64,000 nt of DNA from Phaeobacter gallaeciensis DSM 26640 (GCF_000511385.1 NC_023137.1:2859001-2923000), one strand, 5' to 3'. Numbered from the stretch's first letter, positions 1 to 10,042 are shown. Translations and numbers: made by a program. The notes: generated by a model not told the origin, from the letters alone.

Positions 1-836
1 GGACCAATCGCATTGCCATCGGCGGCGTTGATACCCGTCGTCTGACCCGCGCAATCCGCCAGCTCGGGGCGCCGCATGTGGCGCTGGCCCATGATCCTGA
101 TGGCAACTTCGACATCGAAGCCCTGGTCGCCAAGGCCCGCGAATGGTCCGGCCTGGAAGGTCTGGATCTGGCCAAGGACGTGACTTGCACCCAAAGCTAC
201 CGTTGGGACGAGATGCGGTGGGCCTGGCCTGAGGGCTACACCCGTCAGGAAGATCCAAAGCACAAAGTTGTCGCCATCGACTACGGCGCGAAACGCAACA
301 TCCTGCGGTGCCTCGCGTCTGCAGGCTGCGACGTCACCGTGCTGCCCGCCTCCGCCACCGCAGAGGAGGTACTCGCACATAGCCCTGATGGCGTCTTTCT
401 GTCCAACGGTCCGGGCGATCCAGCCGCCACCGGGGAATATGCCGTGCCGATGATCAAGGAAATCCTCGACACAACAGATCTGCCGATGTTCGGGATCTGC
501 CTCGGCCATCAGATGCTGGCGCTGGCGCTCGGCGGTAAGACCGTCAAAATGAACCACGGTCACCATGGCGCCAATCACCCGGTAAAAGAGAACGCCACCG
601 GCAAAGTCGAAATCACGTCGATGAACCATGGCTTTGCGGTGGATGGTCAGAGCCTGCCGGACGGCGTTGAAGAGACCCATGTCTCACTATTTGACGGGTC
701 CAACTGCGGCATTCGCATCTCGGATCGTCCGGTCTATTCTGTCCAGCATCACCCGGAGGCCAGCCCCGGCCCGCAGGACAGTTTCTACCTGTTTGAGCGG
801 TTCGCCGAGGCAATGGCAGCGCGTAAATCCGCGTAA
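1..836 (+). CDS. carA: Carbamoyl-phosphate synthase small chain (partial, 5' end cut)
   Basis: Supplies ammonia from glutamine to the large subunit CarB for carbamoyl phosphate synthesis (arginine and pyrimidine pathways, cytoplasm). The reading frame is open from the window edge (codons from base 3) and reads IGGVDTRRLTRAIRQLG, a CarA N-terminal-domain signature, so the true start lies before the window. The class I glutamine amidotransferase half carries the nucleophile Cys in FGICLGHQ (Cys codon 498-500), the upstream SNGPGDP motif, and the His/Glu motif HHPEASPGP near the C-terminus. The stop is TAA at 834-836. The downstream gene is unrelated and lies 136 bp away, so carA probably ends its own transcript. 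Family assignment is secure. Confidence 0.97.
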   Translation, partial: TNRIAIGGVDTRRLTRAIRQLGAPHVALAHDPDGNFDIEALVAKAREWSGLEGLDLAKDVTCTQSYRWDEMRWAWPEGYTRQEDPKHKVVAIDYGAKRNILRCLASAGCDVTVLPASATAEEVLAHSPDGVFLSNGPGDPAATGEYAVPMIKEILDTTDLPMFGICLGHQMLALALGGKTVKMNHGHHGANHPVKENATGKVEITSMNHGFAVDGQSLPDGVEETHVSLFDGSNCGIRISDRPVYSVQHHPEASPGPQDSFYLFERFAEAMAARKSA

Positions 837-875
837 ATCGACACAGCTTTAGATAAGCCTGCGCAAAAAATACCG

Positions 876-901
876 ATCCATGGCGAGTTTTTGCCATGGA
901 T
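876..901. repeat. Perfect 9-bp inverted repeat downstream of carA
   Basis: ATCCATGGC (876-884) and GCCATGGAT (893-901) are exact reverse complements separated by 8 bases. The hairpin sits 40 bp after the carA stop. It lacks a T-run, so it is not a textbook intrinsic terminator; it could be a 3' mRNA-end hairpin or a protein-binding palindrome. Confidence 0.6.
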
Positions 902-972
902 AACAGGGATTTGGGCAGTCCCCTGACAAAAAATCTCTTGTCCGAATCCGCAACCGCATAAACTGTTCAGTT

Positions 973-2913
973 ATGGCTGAACACAACCTCAGACTGATCG
1001 AGGCCGCGCGCCCCCTGATCCGGCGAGAGCGCCAAACGTCGTTTGAACGGCGCCTGGTTGAGCATCACGCCGTCAGCAAAGACCACCTGATGCGGGCGCT
1101 GGTTCTGCGCCAGCATCAGCGTGTTCCGATTGATCACATCCTTGTTTCCGAAGGATGGGCCAGTCAGGAACAGGTTCTGGATGCGCTGTCGTCCGAGCAT
1201 GGTCTGCAACGGGTTGATCTGAGTGGTCACCGCCCCCAGGCGCGTCTGCTCGCGCGCAAACCCGCCCAGTTTTGGCTGCGTCGCTGTGCGCTGCCATATA
1301 TGCAACTGGGGCAGACACTTGTGGTGGCGATTGCGCATCCGGCCGGTCTGGCTGAACTACAGCGCGATCTTGCGGAGAGTTTTGGCGATATCCGACCGGT
1401 TATCGCCAACGAGGCCCAGATTACTGAACTTCTGACCGCTCATTTTCGCGACGATCTCGCCCGCCATGCCAGCGCCTGCGTGCCGCTGGCCTACAGTTGC
1501 CGCACCCTTGGCCAGCCGAACTGGCTCGGTCTGCCGCTCCTCATCGGGCTGGTGGCTCTCGCATTTGTCACCACCATGCCGAGGGTGGTTTTCACCCTGC
1601 TCTGCGGCCTCGCCCTTTTGACACTGCTGCTGTTTGTGCTGCTGAAATGTGCAGGGTTTTTGTCCCATCTTCAGGATCAACGCAGGCAGCGCCTGCATCA
1701 AAAGACCCGATCACAGCCCAAACCACCGCTCTGCTCCAATCAGGTATTGGGGGGAGCAGCAACACCGCAACGCCTGCCACGAATCTCCGTTCTGGTGCCC
1801 CTCTACAAGGAGGCGGAGATTGGCCGCGCGCTATTACGACGCCTGTGTAAACTCACCTACCCGCGCAGCCTGCTGGAGGTTCTACTCGTACTGGAAGAAG
1901 AGGACGAGGTGACCCGCAATGCCATCCGCTGCGCCGATCTGCCGGATTGGTTCCGGGTGATCGAGGTGCCCGCCCACGGCGGTCTCACCACCAAACCACG
2001 GGCCATGAACTACGCGCTAAACTATTGCCGCGGTGAGGTTATCGGTGTTTGGGACGCCGAGGACGCACCGAACCCTGATCAGTTGGAGCTGGTGGCGCGC
2101 GCTTTTGCCCAAGGGGACAATGATCTGGCCTGCCTGCAAGGCGCGCTGGACTACTACAATCCCGGTCAGAACTGGATATCGCGCTGTTTCACGCTTGAGT
2201 ACGCCAGCTGGTTCCGCATCGTACTGCCGGGCATTGCACGCCTCGGGCTGGTGGTCCCACTGGGCGGCACCACACTTTTCATTCGCCGCAACATACTTGA
2301 ACAACTGGGCGGCTGGGATGCCCATAACGTGACCGAGGATGCCGATCTAGGCGTCCGGCTCTGCCGCCTTGGCTACCGCACGGAGATGCTGCCCACCACC
2401 ACCTATGAGGAGGCAAACTGCCGCCCCTGGCCATGGGTCAAGCAACGGTCACGCTGGCTGAAGGGCTTCATGGTCACCTATCTGGTCCATATGCGCCGCC
2501 CCGCTGTCCTGGCGCGGCAACTGGGCTGGCGGCAATTTCTTGGCTTGCAGGCCTTCTTCCTCGGCACGGTCGGTCAGTTCCTGCTGGCCCCCTGCCTCTG
2601 GACCTTCTGGCTGATCACTCTGGGGTTCGACCACCCGAGTACGCCACTGCTGCCCGCCGGAGCGCCCTATCTGGCTGCTGCCATTCTGGTATTCTTCGAA
2701 TTGCTGGGCATCACGATCGGGATCACCGCCGCTTTCGCCAGCGGACGGCGCTGGCTGGCGCTTTGGACACCCAGCATGATCCTGTATTTCCCGATGGGTG
2801 TGATCGCCGTTTACAAGGCGCTTTATGAGCTGATCTTCAAACCGTTTTTCTGGGACAAGACCGCGCATGGGCAGTCACAGACATCCCGGAAAACACCGCT
2901 CCCCCGGACATAG
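973..2913 (+). CDS. Membrane glycosyltransferase family 2, XagB-like
   Basis: Probable processive inner-membrane glycosyltransferase for an exported polysaccharide. The 646-residue protein has three parts. Residues about 1-155 resemble the N-terminal domain of type II secretion/MshE ATPases (LVSEGWASQEQVLDALSSEHG), as in XagB-type enzymes. Two hydrophobic segments follow at about 175-225. A GT2 domain covers about 265-520 with VLVPLYKEAE, the D-x-D-like VWDAEDAP, GGTTLFIRR, the acceptor-site VTEDADLGVRL and the QRSRWLKG (QxxRW) motif. Further membrane helices close the protein. The Shine-Dalgarno sequence at this ATG is weak, but the N-terminal domain starts directly after it. No export or epimerase partner lies next to it, so the sugar product cannot be inferred. 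Confidence 0.85.
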   Translation: MAEHNLRLIEAARPLIRRERQTSFERRLVEHHAVSKDHLMRALVLRQHQRVPIDHILVSEGWASQEQVLDALSSEHGLQRVDLSGHRPQARLLARKPAQFWLRRCALPYMQLGQTLVVAIAHPAGLAELQRDLAESFGDIRPVIANEAQITELLTAHFRDDLARHASACVPLAYSCRTLGQPNWLGLPLLIGLVALAFVTTMPRVVFTLLCGLALLTLLLFVLLKCAGFLSHLQDQRRQRLHQKTRSQPKPPLCSNQVLGGAATPQRLPRISVLVPLYKEAEIGRALLRRLCKLTYPRSLLEVLLVLEEEDEVTRNAIRCADLPDWFRVIEVPAHGGLTTKPRAMNYALNYCRGEVIGVWDAEDAPNPDQLELVARAFAQGDNDLACLQGALDYYNPGQNWISRCFTLEYASWFRIVLPGIARLGLVVPLGGTTLFIRRNILEQLGGWDAHNVTEDADLGVRLCRLGYRTEMLPTTTYEEANCRPWPWVKQRSRWLKGFMVTYLVHMRRPAVLARQLGWRQFLGLQAFFLGTVGQFLLAPCLWTFWLITLGFDHPSTPLLPAGAPYLAAAILVFFELLGITIGITAAFASGRRWLALWTPSMILYFPMGVIAVYKALYELIFKPFFWDKTAHGQSQTSRKTPLPRT

Positions 2914-2932
2914 CGTGAGGGCAGCGGGCGCC

Positions 2933-3586
2933 CTACCCCTTGCTGCGATCGCCAGCGTCCTGTTTCAACCGGGTCATGAAGGCCACCGAAATATGATCCT
3001 TCAGCGCCCGACCCGCTGCCTGCTCGTCACGCTGCTCAATGGCGCTCACAATGCTCTTATGCTCTGCCTGGGCAATCCGGCCCCGCCCCTCCGCGGCCAG
3101 TGATGTGGTTGCCATCAGCGCCATGGTGCGATGCACCAGGTTCAGCTGCTGCACCAGATACCGATTGTGTGAGGCCAGATGGATTTGCTCATGAAAACGG
3201 CGGTTCGCCTTGGCCAGCTCCGTCGGATTGTCGACAAAGGCATCATCCGAGGCGACCATCTCCTGCAGCACCCGGATTTCTTCTTCGGTGGCATGCCGCG
3301 CCGCAAGGCTGGCGGCCAGCCCTTCCAGCTCGCGCCGCACCACATACAGCTCCGCCATCTGGTTGTGGTCCAGCGAGGCAACAATCAGCGACCGCCCGTC
3401 ACGTTCCAGCAAGGACTGCGTCTCAAGCCGCTGCAACGCCTCGCGGATCGGGGTGCGCGACACGCCGAACCGTTCCGCAAGGTCGCTTTCGACCAGACGG
3501 TCACCGGGGCGATAGACCCCGACATCAATGGCTTCAAGGATCAGCGCATAAGCGTCGGTCTGGCTGGTACTGCGAGGAAGGCTCAT
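2933..3586 (-). CDS. GntR-family regulator, FadR/FCD subfamily
   Basis: DNA-binding transcriptional regulator of 217 residues. The N-terminal winged helix-turn-helix is clear (YRPGDRLVESDLAERFGVSRTPIREALQRLE, residues about 20-55). The rest is an all-helical FCD effector domain with the usual scattered His/Asp residues (ELYVVRRELEGLAASLAARHA, HEQIHLASHNRYL) that often bind a metal and a carboxylate ligand. It converges on the glycosyltransferase and is divergent from the nucleotidase gene. Its target and ligand cannot be told from the context. Confidence 0.93.
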   Translation of the reverse strand: MSLPRSTSQTDAYALILEAIDVGVYRPGDRLVESDLAERFGVSRTPIREALQRLETQSLLERDGRSLIVASLDHNQMAELYVVRRELEGLAASLAARHATEEEIRVLQEMVASDDAFVDNPTELAKANRRFHEQIHLASHNRYLVQQLNLVHRTMALMATTSLAAEGRGRIAQAEHKSIVSAIEQRDEQAAGRALKDHISVAFMTRLKQDAGDRSKG

Positions 3587-3776
3587 GTCGATCCTTGGAT
3601 TGTTGCTCCCCGATGTCTACAGGCCTCGGAGCCGTGCAATCAACCCCGCCCCGGCCAAGCGGTTAAGATCGCGCGGTGTATTCCGGTCAGGGTTCGCGTT
3701 TCAGCCACATCTATTCCATCGACTATTCCACCGGCGATGCTTGCAATCGCATAGGTCGCGGCCTAGGTCCCTCGCC

Positions 3777-4418
3777 ATGGTATCGCAATCTTTCTCTCAC
3801 GTCCGCCACTGGGTGTTCGACCTCGACAACACCCTCTATCACCCGTCTGCCCGGCTGTTTGACCAGATTGAGGTCAAGATGACGGATTATGTCATGACTG
3901 CCCTTGGCGTTGACCAGCAAATGGCCAACAAGCTGCGCGACGACTATTGGCGCGAGCATGGCACCACCCTTGCGGGGCTGATGGCACATCATGATCTGGA
4001 TCCAGATCCGTTCCTGCTGGAGGTTCACGATATCAATTTCGATCAACTGGAGCCGGACACCCTGCTGGCTGAGCGGATCAGGAGCCTGCCCGGCAAACGG
4101 ATCATCTATACCAATGGCACCGCGCCTTATGCCGAACAGGTGCTGGCCGCGCGGGGACTTGAGGGCTGTTTTGACGAAATCTACGGCGTTGAACACGCCA
4201 ACTATCGCCCCAAGCCGGAGCGCCAGGCTTTTGACATCATCTTTGCCAAGGCCGACATCGACACAGCAAGGGCCGCGATGTTTGAGGATGATCCACGCAA
4301 TCTTCAGGCCCCACATGATCTGGGCATGCGGACAGTCCATGTCGCGCCCGAGGCAACACCCGGCGCGCATATCCACCATCATACCGATGATCTGACCGGG
4401 TTTCTCGGCCTGCTCTGA
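3777..4418 (+). CDS. Pyrimidine 5'-nucleotidase, HAD superfamily
   Basis: Soluble HAD phosphatase of the SDT1/pyrimidine 5'-nucleotidase type, expected to dephosphorylate nucleoside monophosphates. Starting at ATG 3777 gives 213 residues, the usual family length; the frame is open further upstream, but that extension is low-complexity and has no homology-like features. HAD motif I is FDLDNTLYHP (catalytic Asp pair), motif II is in IIYTNGTAPYAEQV, the lysine is in YRPKPERQAFD, and motif IV is FEDDPRNL. The gene stands alone, divergent from the GntR regulator. Confidence 0.9.
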   Translation: MVSQSFSHVRHWVFDLDNTLYHPSARLFDQIEVKMTDYVMTALGVDQQMANKLRDDYWREHGTTLAGLMAHHDLDPDPFLLEVHDINFDQLEPDTLLAERIRSLPGKRIIYTNGTAPYAEQVLAARGLEGCFDEIYGVEHANYRPKPERQAFDIIFAKADIDTARAAMFEDDPRNLQAPHDLGMRTVHVAPEATPGAHIHHHTDDLTGFLGLL

Positions 4419-4595
4419 GCACCGGTGCACCACACACAGCCCCGGCTGCGCATCCTGTCGCACCCCTGTGGCGCGCCGCCGCACCGCTCTTTTGCCGGGG
4501 CTGATAAGGTATATATGGCTGGCATCTTTGATGCGCGTCCGTGGCGCCCTGCTGCCACGATCCGCGCGGATTGCTCAGACCGAGGATGCCGCCCA

Positions 4596-4850
4596 ATGAA
4601 CGACATGACTTTTGACCACGCCCAGCAGCAAACGGCCCCAACGGTGGCCGCCCCCGCTACTCCATCCCCCGTGACGCCCTCTGACAGCCGCGATCAGGCC
4701 AATGCGACGAAGGCCCTGCTGGCCATTCTGCTCTATGTGCTGCTCTGGGGGCTGGCCGTCGCCATCTGGGGCCTGCCGGCGCTGTTCCTGCCTGCGGTCG
4801 CCAAAACAGCCATCATGTTCGTGATCCTGGTAAGCATCACCCGCGGCTGA
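4596..4850 (+). CDS. Small membrane protein of unknown function
   Basis: An 84-residue product if translation starts at ATG 4596, which has a GAGG about 10 bases upstream; the frame is open back to 4425, but that extension is Arg/Pro-rich and looks non-coding. The N-terminus is hydrophilic and Ala/Thr/Pro-rich. The C-terminal half is strongly hydrophobic (ATKALLAILLYVLLWGLAVAI, then ALFLPAVAKTAIMFVILVSI), predicting two membrane helices. I do not recognise a family. It lies just before the ubiH-like gene and may be co-transcribed with it. Confidence 0.6.
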   Translation: MNDMTFDHAQQQTAPTVAAPATPSPVTPSDSRDQANATKALLAILLYVLLWGLAVAIWGLPALFLPAVAKTAIMFVILVSITRG

Positions 4851-4857
4851 TCTGGGC

Positions 4858-4901
4858 AAACGCAGTCGACGGCGCCACCAAACGCAGTCGACGGCGCCAC
4901 C
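4858..4901. repeat. Exact 22-bp tandem duplication
   Basis: The 22 bases at 4858-4879 are repeated without mismatch at 4880-4901, followed by a few more matching A residues. The unit contains GTCGAC and GGCGCC, two six-base palindromes. It lies between the small membrane gene (stop 4850) and the Shine-Dalgarno of the monooxygenase gene, so it lengthens that leader by one unit. Confidence 0.95.
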
Positions 4902-4976
4902 AAAAAGGACAGTATGTCGCTTGTCATTCCGATCATCACCGGCCTATCTCAGAAGCAGAGACGAAAGGCAGGTTCT

Positions 4977-6173
4977 ATGGCTGACAGTTGCGACATTCTG
5001 ATTTCCGGTGGTGGCATCGCAGGGTTGACCGCCGCGGCGACACTGGGGGCTGCCGGGTTCACGGTGATCTGCGTCGACCCGACGCCGCCCGTGACGCTGC
5101 GCGACGATGCCGGGGCCGATCTGCGCACCACCGCAATCCTGCAACCGGCCAAGGCACTGCTGCAAGAGGCGGGGATCTGGGCGCGGCTCGACAGCCACGC
5201 CGCGCCGCTAGAGATTATGCGGATCATTGATGCAGGCGGCGCTGAGCCCGTGGCCCGCGTCACCAAGGATTTCAAATCTGCCGACATCTCCGATCAACCG
5301 TTTGGCTGGAACCTGCCCAATTGGCTGCTGCGCCGCGAACTTCTGGCGCGCCTTGACGACCTCGATACCGTGGATTTCCGCCCCGGTCTTGGTACCACTA
5401 AGCTGTTCACACGCACAAACGCCGCACAGGTCACCCTGAGTGACGGCAGCAGCGTCACCGCCCGCCTGGTGCTGGCCTGTGATGGGCGCGACAGCCCGAT
5501 GCGACGCGCGGCCGGGATCCCTGTACGAACAACCCGTTACGGGCAGAAAGCGCTGGCGTTTGCCGTCACACACGCGCAGCCGCATCAAAACGTCTCGACC
5601 GAGATCCACCGCTCCGGCGGGCCGTTCACACTGGTGCCGCTGCCGGATCACAACGGCCAGCCTTCGTCCGCCATTGTCTGGATGGAACATGGCCCGCGAG
5701 CGCAGGCGCTGCAGCGCATGGATCAGGCAGCTTTCGAGGCTGAAATGAACCGGCGCAGCTGTGGCGTTCTGGGGCAGTTGCGGTTGGCCTCCCGCCGCAG
5801 CATCTGGCCCATCATCAGCCAATCCGCCGCCCGCATGAATGGCGAACGCCTGGCCCTGATGGCAGAGGCCGCCCATGTCGTGCCGCCCATCGGGGCCCAG
5901 GGTCTGAACATGTCGCTGGGCGATCTGCGCGTACTGCTGGATTTGGCACAGGCCCGTCCCGAAGGGCTGGGTGATACGGCGATGCTCGACAGCTACCACA
6001 AAGCCCGCCATAGCGATATTCTGATGCGGGTAAAAGGAATCGACCTTTTGAACCGGACCTCCATGCTCAGCCCTCGTCCGCTGCGCGATCTGCGTGCCTT
6101 TGGCCTCAACGCGCTCTACTCCATGGCGCCGGTACGCAAGACGCTGATGCAGATGGGGCTGGGTGTCAAATAG
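4977..6173 (+). CDS. UbiH/UbiF/Coq6-family FAD-dependent hydroxylase
   Basis: Flavin monooxygenase probably hydroxylating the ubiquinone ring precursor. From ATG 4977 the protein has 398 residues and begins MADSCDILISGGGIAGLTAA, the dinucleotide-binding GxGxxG fold at the very N-terminus as is normal for the family. The ATG at 4914 is in frame but would add 21 unusual residues; the 4977 start is also preceded by AAAGGCAGG. Other signatures are ACDGRDSPMRRAAGI (FAD/NADPH motif) and AAHVVPPIGAQGLNMSLGDL (second FAD motif typical of UbiH). Its stop is two bases before the next ATG, suggesting translational coupling. No other ubi gene is visible here. Confidence 0.9.
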   Translation: MADSCDILISGGGIAGLTAAATLGAAGFTVICVDPTPPVTLRDDAGADLRTTAILQPAKALLQEAGIWARLDSHAAPLEIMRIIDAGGAEPVARVTKDFKSADISDQPFGWNLPNWLLRRELLARLDDLDTVDFRPGLGTTKLFTRTNAAQVTLSDGSSVTARLVLACDGRDSPMRRAAGIPVRTTRYGQKALAFAVTHAQPHQNVSTEIHRSGGPFTLVPLPDHNGQPSSAIVWMEHGPRAQALQRMDQAAFEAEMNRRSCGVLGQLRLASRRSIWPIISQSAARMNGERLALMAEAAHVVPPIGAQGLNMSLGDLRVLLDLAQARPEGLGDTAMLDSYHKARHSDILMRVKGIDLLNRTSMLSPRPLRDLRAFGLNALYSMAPVRKTLMQMGLGVK

Positions 6174-6174
6174 G

Positions 6175-6867
6175 ATGCCGTTCCTACGGCGCTTCATCAC
6201 AGGACATTGGCAACTGATCGGCCTGACGCTGTTGATCGTGCTGCTCTGGTCCACGCCAGCAGTGCTGCCACTGCGTATCCTGACCGTTTTCCTGCACGAA
6301 ACCTCTCATGCTATTGTCACCCTCGCCACCGGCGGTGAGGTCCTAAACCTGACCATCGATCCCTATGAAGGCGGCAGCGTGACCGCGCGGGGCGGCAACC
6401 GCTTTCTGATGCTGTCAGCCGGGTACACCGGGTCGCTGCTCATTGGGGCTGCGTTGTTTGTCATCGCTCTGCGCACCGATTGGGACCGCAAAGTCCTGAC
6501 CCTGTTTGCGGCGCTGACGCTGCTTGTTGCAGCCATATACATCCGTGATCTCTTCGCCCTCGGCTTCACTTTGGTGACAGGCGCGTTGATGTTGGCCACC
6601 GCGCGCTATCTCAGCCTTGCCGTCAATGACCTGATCCTGCGGATTATCGGCATCAGCAGCATGATCTATGCGCCGCTTGATATCTGGGACGATACAATCG
6701 CGCGCTCTTACCTGCGCTCCGACGCCCGTATGATGGCGGAGGAAATCGGCGGGACAACCGTCATTTGGGGCGCTCTCTGGCTGGTGATCAGCCTCGCGGT
6801 GATTGGCGTGACCCTTCGATACGGGCTTGGTCGATCCAGCAATATCGCGCTGCGCCGCAGCCTCTAG
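6175..6867 (+). CDS. M50-like integral membrane metallopeptidase
   Basis: A 230-residue polytopic membrane protein. An early helix ends in FLHETSHAIVTLATGG, which holds the zinc-protease HExxH motif (His-Glu-Thr-Ser-His, residues about 42-46), followed by an Asp/Glu-Gly-rich stretch and four or five further helices, as in M50-family proteins annotated in other alphaproteobacteria. Substrate unknown. ATG 6175 follows the upstream stop by one base; a GTG at 6163 is also in frame but would overlap the previous gene. A site-2-protease role is not shown, because the second zinc-ligand motif is not obvious. Confidence 0.75.
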   Translation: MPFLRRFITGHWQLIGLTLLIVLLWSTPAVLPLRILTVFLHETSHAIVTLATGGEVLNLTIDPYEGGSVTARGGNRFLMLSAGYTGSLLIGAALFVIALRTDWDRKVLTLFAALTLLVAAIYIRDLFALGFTLVTGALMLATARYLSLAVNDLILRIIGISSMIYAPLDIWDDTIARSYLRSDARMMAEEIGGTTVIWGALWLVISLAVIGVTLRYGLGRSSNIALRRSL

Positions 6868-6868
6868 G

Positions 6869-7327
6869 CTAGCCCAGCGGACCGGGCCTGCGTTCCTCGC
6901 TCAGCAGGACGTTCGCATCGACGCTGCCCACGCCGGGCAGGGTCATCACCCGTCGCCGCAGCACCCGCTCGAAATCGGCAATATCGCGAGCGGTGACCCG
7001 CAGGCGATAATCATACATGCCCAGAATATGTTCCACCGTCTGCACCTCGGGAATGGCGGACACCGCGCGTTCGAAATCCTCCAGGCTGACCCGCCCCTTG
7101 GTGGCCAGCTTGATGCCCAGGAAAACCGTCACACCAAACCCCAGCTTGCCTGCATCCAGTTCCAGTTTGCGCCCGGTGATGATGCCGGCCTCCTGCAACC
7201 GGCGAATGCGCCGCCACGTGGCGGGCTGGCTGAGCCCCAGCTCGCGCCCCAAAGCACCCGCAGACTGGGTCGCATCCTGCCCAAGCGCGCGCAACAGCGC
7301 GTGATCAATCTCATCCAGCGCAATCAT
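6869..7327 (-). CDS. Lrp/AsnC-family transcriptional regulator (second of pair)
   Basis: Amino-acid-responsive regulator of 152 residues: N-terminal helix-turn-helix (IDHALLRALGQDATQSAGALGRELGLSQPATWRRIRRL) and C-terminal RAM ligand-binding domain (VEHILGMYDYRLRVTARDIADFERVL). Its start overlaps the stop of the upstream Lrp gene by 4 bp, so the two are translated together. It is a paralogue rather than a copy of its neighbour. The ilvC gene next to the pair makes control of branched-chain amino-acid metabolism plausible, but this is inference. Confidence 0.93.
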   Translation of the reverse strand: MIALDEIDHALLRALGQDATQSAGALGRELGLSQPATWRRIRRLQEAGIITGRKLELDAGKLGFGVTVFLGIKLATKGRVSLEDFERAVSAIPEVQTVEHILGMYDYRLRVTARDIADFERVLRRRVMTLPGVGSVDANVLLSEERRPGPLG

Positions 7328-7779
7328 ATCGGCAAAGCCTCGTTCGATTTGATCCGCGCCACATGCATCAATGCCTCGATATCGGTGATATGCGGCAGGG
7401 TCAGGATCGCAGCGCGATAGATCTGCTGGTAATGCGGCATGTCCCGCGCAATCACCGAAAGCCGCACATCCACCTGCCCCAGAAAGGTCTGGATCTCCAG
7501 TACCTCAGGGATCTCCCGTGCGGCCGGAATAAACTCGTCAAAGGCCCGTGAATTGGTCTTGTCCAGCGTGATCCGCAGCGAGACCTCCACCTCATAGCCA
7601 AGCGCGCGCCAGTCAATCACTGCCCGCTGCCCCAGCAGGATCCCACCCTCGCGCAGCTTCTCCAGCCGCCGCGACAGGCGTGATGCGGTCAGGCCGAGGC
7701 GGTCCCCCAGATCAGGCAGCGACTGCTCCGGATCCGCCTGCAGGTGGCGAAGTATGCGTCGGTCGAGATCATCAAGCAT
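7324..7779 (-). CDS. Lrp/AsnC-family transcriptional regulator (first of pair)
   Basis: 151 residues beginning MLDDLDRRILRHLQADPEQSLPDLGDRLGLTASRLSRRLEKL, the typical Lrp helix-turn-helix, followed by a RAM domain (IQTFLGQVDVRLSVIARDMPHYQQIY). Paired Lrp-type genes often work as hetero-oligomers. It is transcribed away from ilvC across a 132-bp shared control region (7780-7911), which is where autoregulation and any ilvC control would act. Confidence 0.93.
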   Translation of the reverse strand: MLDDLDRRILRHLQADPEQSLPDLGDRLGLTASRLSRRLEKLREGGILLGQRAVIDWRALGYEVEVSLRITLDKTNSRAFDEFIPAAREIPEVLEIQTFLGQVDVRLSVIARDMPHYQQIYRAAILTLPHITDIEALMHVARIKSNEALPI

Positions 7780-7785
7780 GAAAAC

Positions 7786-7805
7786 TACATTATATCACTA
7801 CATGG
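7786..7805. promoter_or_regulatory. Possible Lrp operator in the lrp/ilvC divergent region
   Basis: CTACAT occurs twice (near 7786 and 7799), flanking TATATCA, in a locally AT-rich patch directly upstream of the first lrp start. AT-rich repeated half-sites suit Lrp binding and autoregulation. Assignment is by position and composition only. Confidence 0.3.
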
Positions 7806-7878
7806 AGAATAACCATTGCACATATCGCGATTTATTCACCCACATTAGGGCTACTTCGCCTGTCAATGCCCCCTATGA

Positions 7879-8934
<1,056 letters not shown>

Positions 8935-8971
8935 GGCGCTTGCGGGGAGACCCGCAGCCCAGTTTCTCTGC

Positions 8972-9000
8972 GGGGCGCTCCAGTTTGGGGCGCCCTTTTT
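8972..9000 (+). terminator. Rho-independent terminator of ilvC
   Basis: GGGCGC (8973-8978) pairs with GCGCCC (8990-8995) across an 11-base loop, followed by five Ts. It starts 38 bp after the ilvC stop. Confidence 0.85.
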
Positions 9001-9095
9001 GGTCATATACTTAAGACAATAACTCTTTTCGCCCGGCCGCTGCTTCTGACAGCTATCGCACCGGCGATGATCCATAATCTATTGAGGGATGCGAC

Positions 9096-10022
9096 ATGAC
9101 GAATTCCCCCGGCGCCACCAACTGGGCCAAGCTTCTGTTTCTTGGTGTGATCTGGGGCGCCTCCTTCATGGCGGTGTCGCTGGCACTGCGGGGCTTCCCT
9201 CCTATGACCATCGCCGCGCTCAGAATCCTGATCGGCGCGCTGTGTCTGCTCGCTGTCATCAAGGCCATGGGCATCGCCCTGCCCTCGCTGCGCACATCTG
9301 ATGGCCGGATTATCTGGGCCTGCGCCCTTGGCATGGGCTTCTTCACCAACGCCCTGCCCTTCACCTTGCTCAGCTGGGGGCAAACTTACGTGGCCAGCGG
9401 CTTTGCCGGGGTGTGCATGGCGGTGGTGCCGTTGTTTGTGCTGCCGCTGGCGCATCTTCTGGTGCCCGGCGAACATATGACCCTGCGCCGCACCATCAGC
9501 TTCCTGATCGGCTTTGCCGGAGTTGTGGTTCTGATCGGGCTGGATGCCTTCCGCTCTGCCGGTACGGATTTTGAATCGCTCGCTCGCCTCGCCTGCCTTG
9601 GTGCGTCGCTGTGCTACGCCATCGGCTCAATCATCACTCGGCTTTGCCCGCAGGTAAACATGCTGTCTCTCTCTGCCGCGGCGCTGCTGTGCGGTGCTGC
9701 GATGATGACCCCTGCCGCACTCTGGGCCGAAGGTGTGCCGGAGCTGCCCGCCATGCAGCCGCTCGCCGCCGTAATCTACCTTGGCCTGCTGCCTACGGCC
9801 CTCGCCCAAGTGCTGCTGGTTCAGGTCGCCCGCAGCGCAGGCCCGGCGTTCCTCTCAACCGTGAACTACCAGGTGCCGGTCTGGTCGGTGATCTTCGGCG
9901 CGGCTCTCTTGGGTGAAACCCTGCCGCCGCAGCTCTTTGCCGCCTTGGCGCTGATCCTCGGCGGCCTCCTTCTCAGCCGCAACCGCCGTGCGCGCGGCCT
10001 GCCCGTGAAACCACTTCGATAG
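9096..10022 (+). CDS. DMT-superfamily transporter, EamA type (copy 1)
   Basis: Inner-membrane drug/metabolite exporter of 308 residues with two EamA repeats and about ten helices (for example LGVIWGASFMAVSLALRGFPP at the start and VNYQVPVWSVIFGAALLGETLPPQ near the end). GAGGG lies at a suitable distance before ATG 9096. The cargo cannot be inferred; family members export amino acids and other small metabolites. It is followed 73 bp later by a related transporter with matching motifs, indicating an old tandem duplication. Confidence 0.92.
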   Translation: MTNSPGATNWAKLLFLGVIWGASFMAVSLALRGFPPMTIAALRILIGALCLLAVIKAMGIALPSLRTSDGRIIWACALGMGFFTNALPFTLLSWGQTYVASGFAGVCMAVVPLFVLPLAHLLVPGEHMTLRRTISFLIGFAGVVVLIGLDAFRSAGTDFESLARLACLGASLCYAIGSIITRLCPQVNMLSLSAAALLCGAAMMTPAALWAEGVPELPAMQPLAAVIYLGLLPTALAQVLLVQVARSAGPAFLSTVNYQVPVWSVIFGAALLGETLPPQLFAALALILGGLLLSRNRRARGLPVKPLR

Positions 10023-10042
10023 ATAACAAAGCAATTGCCATT

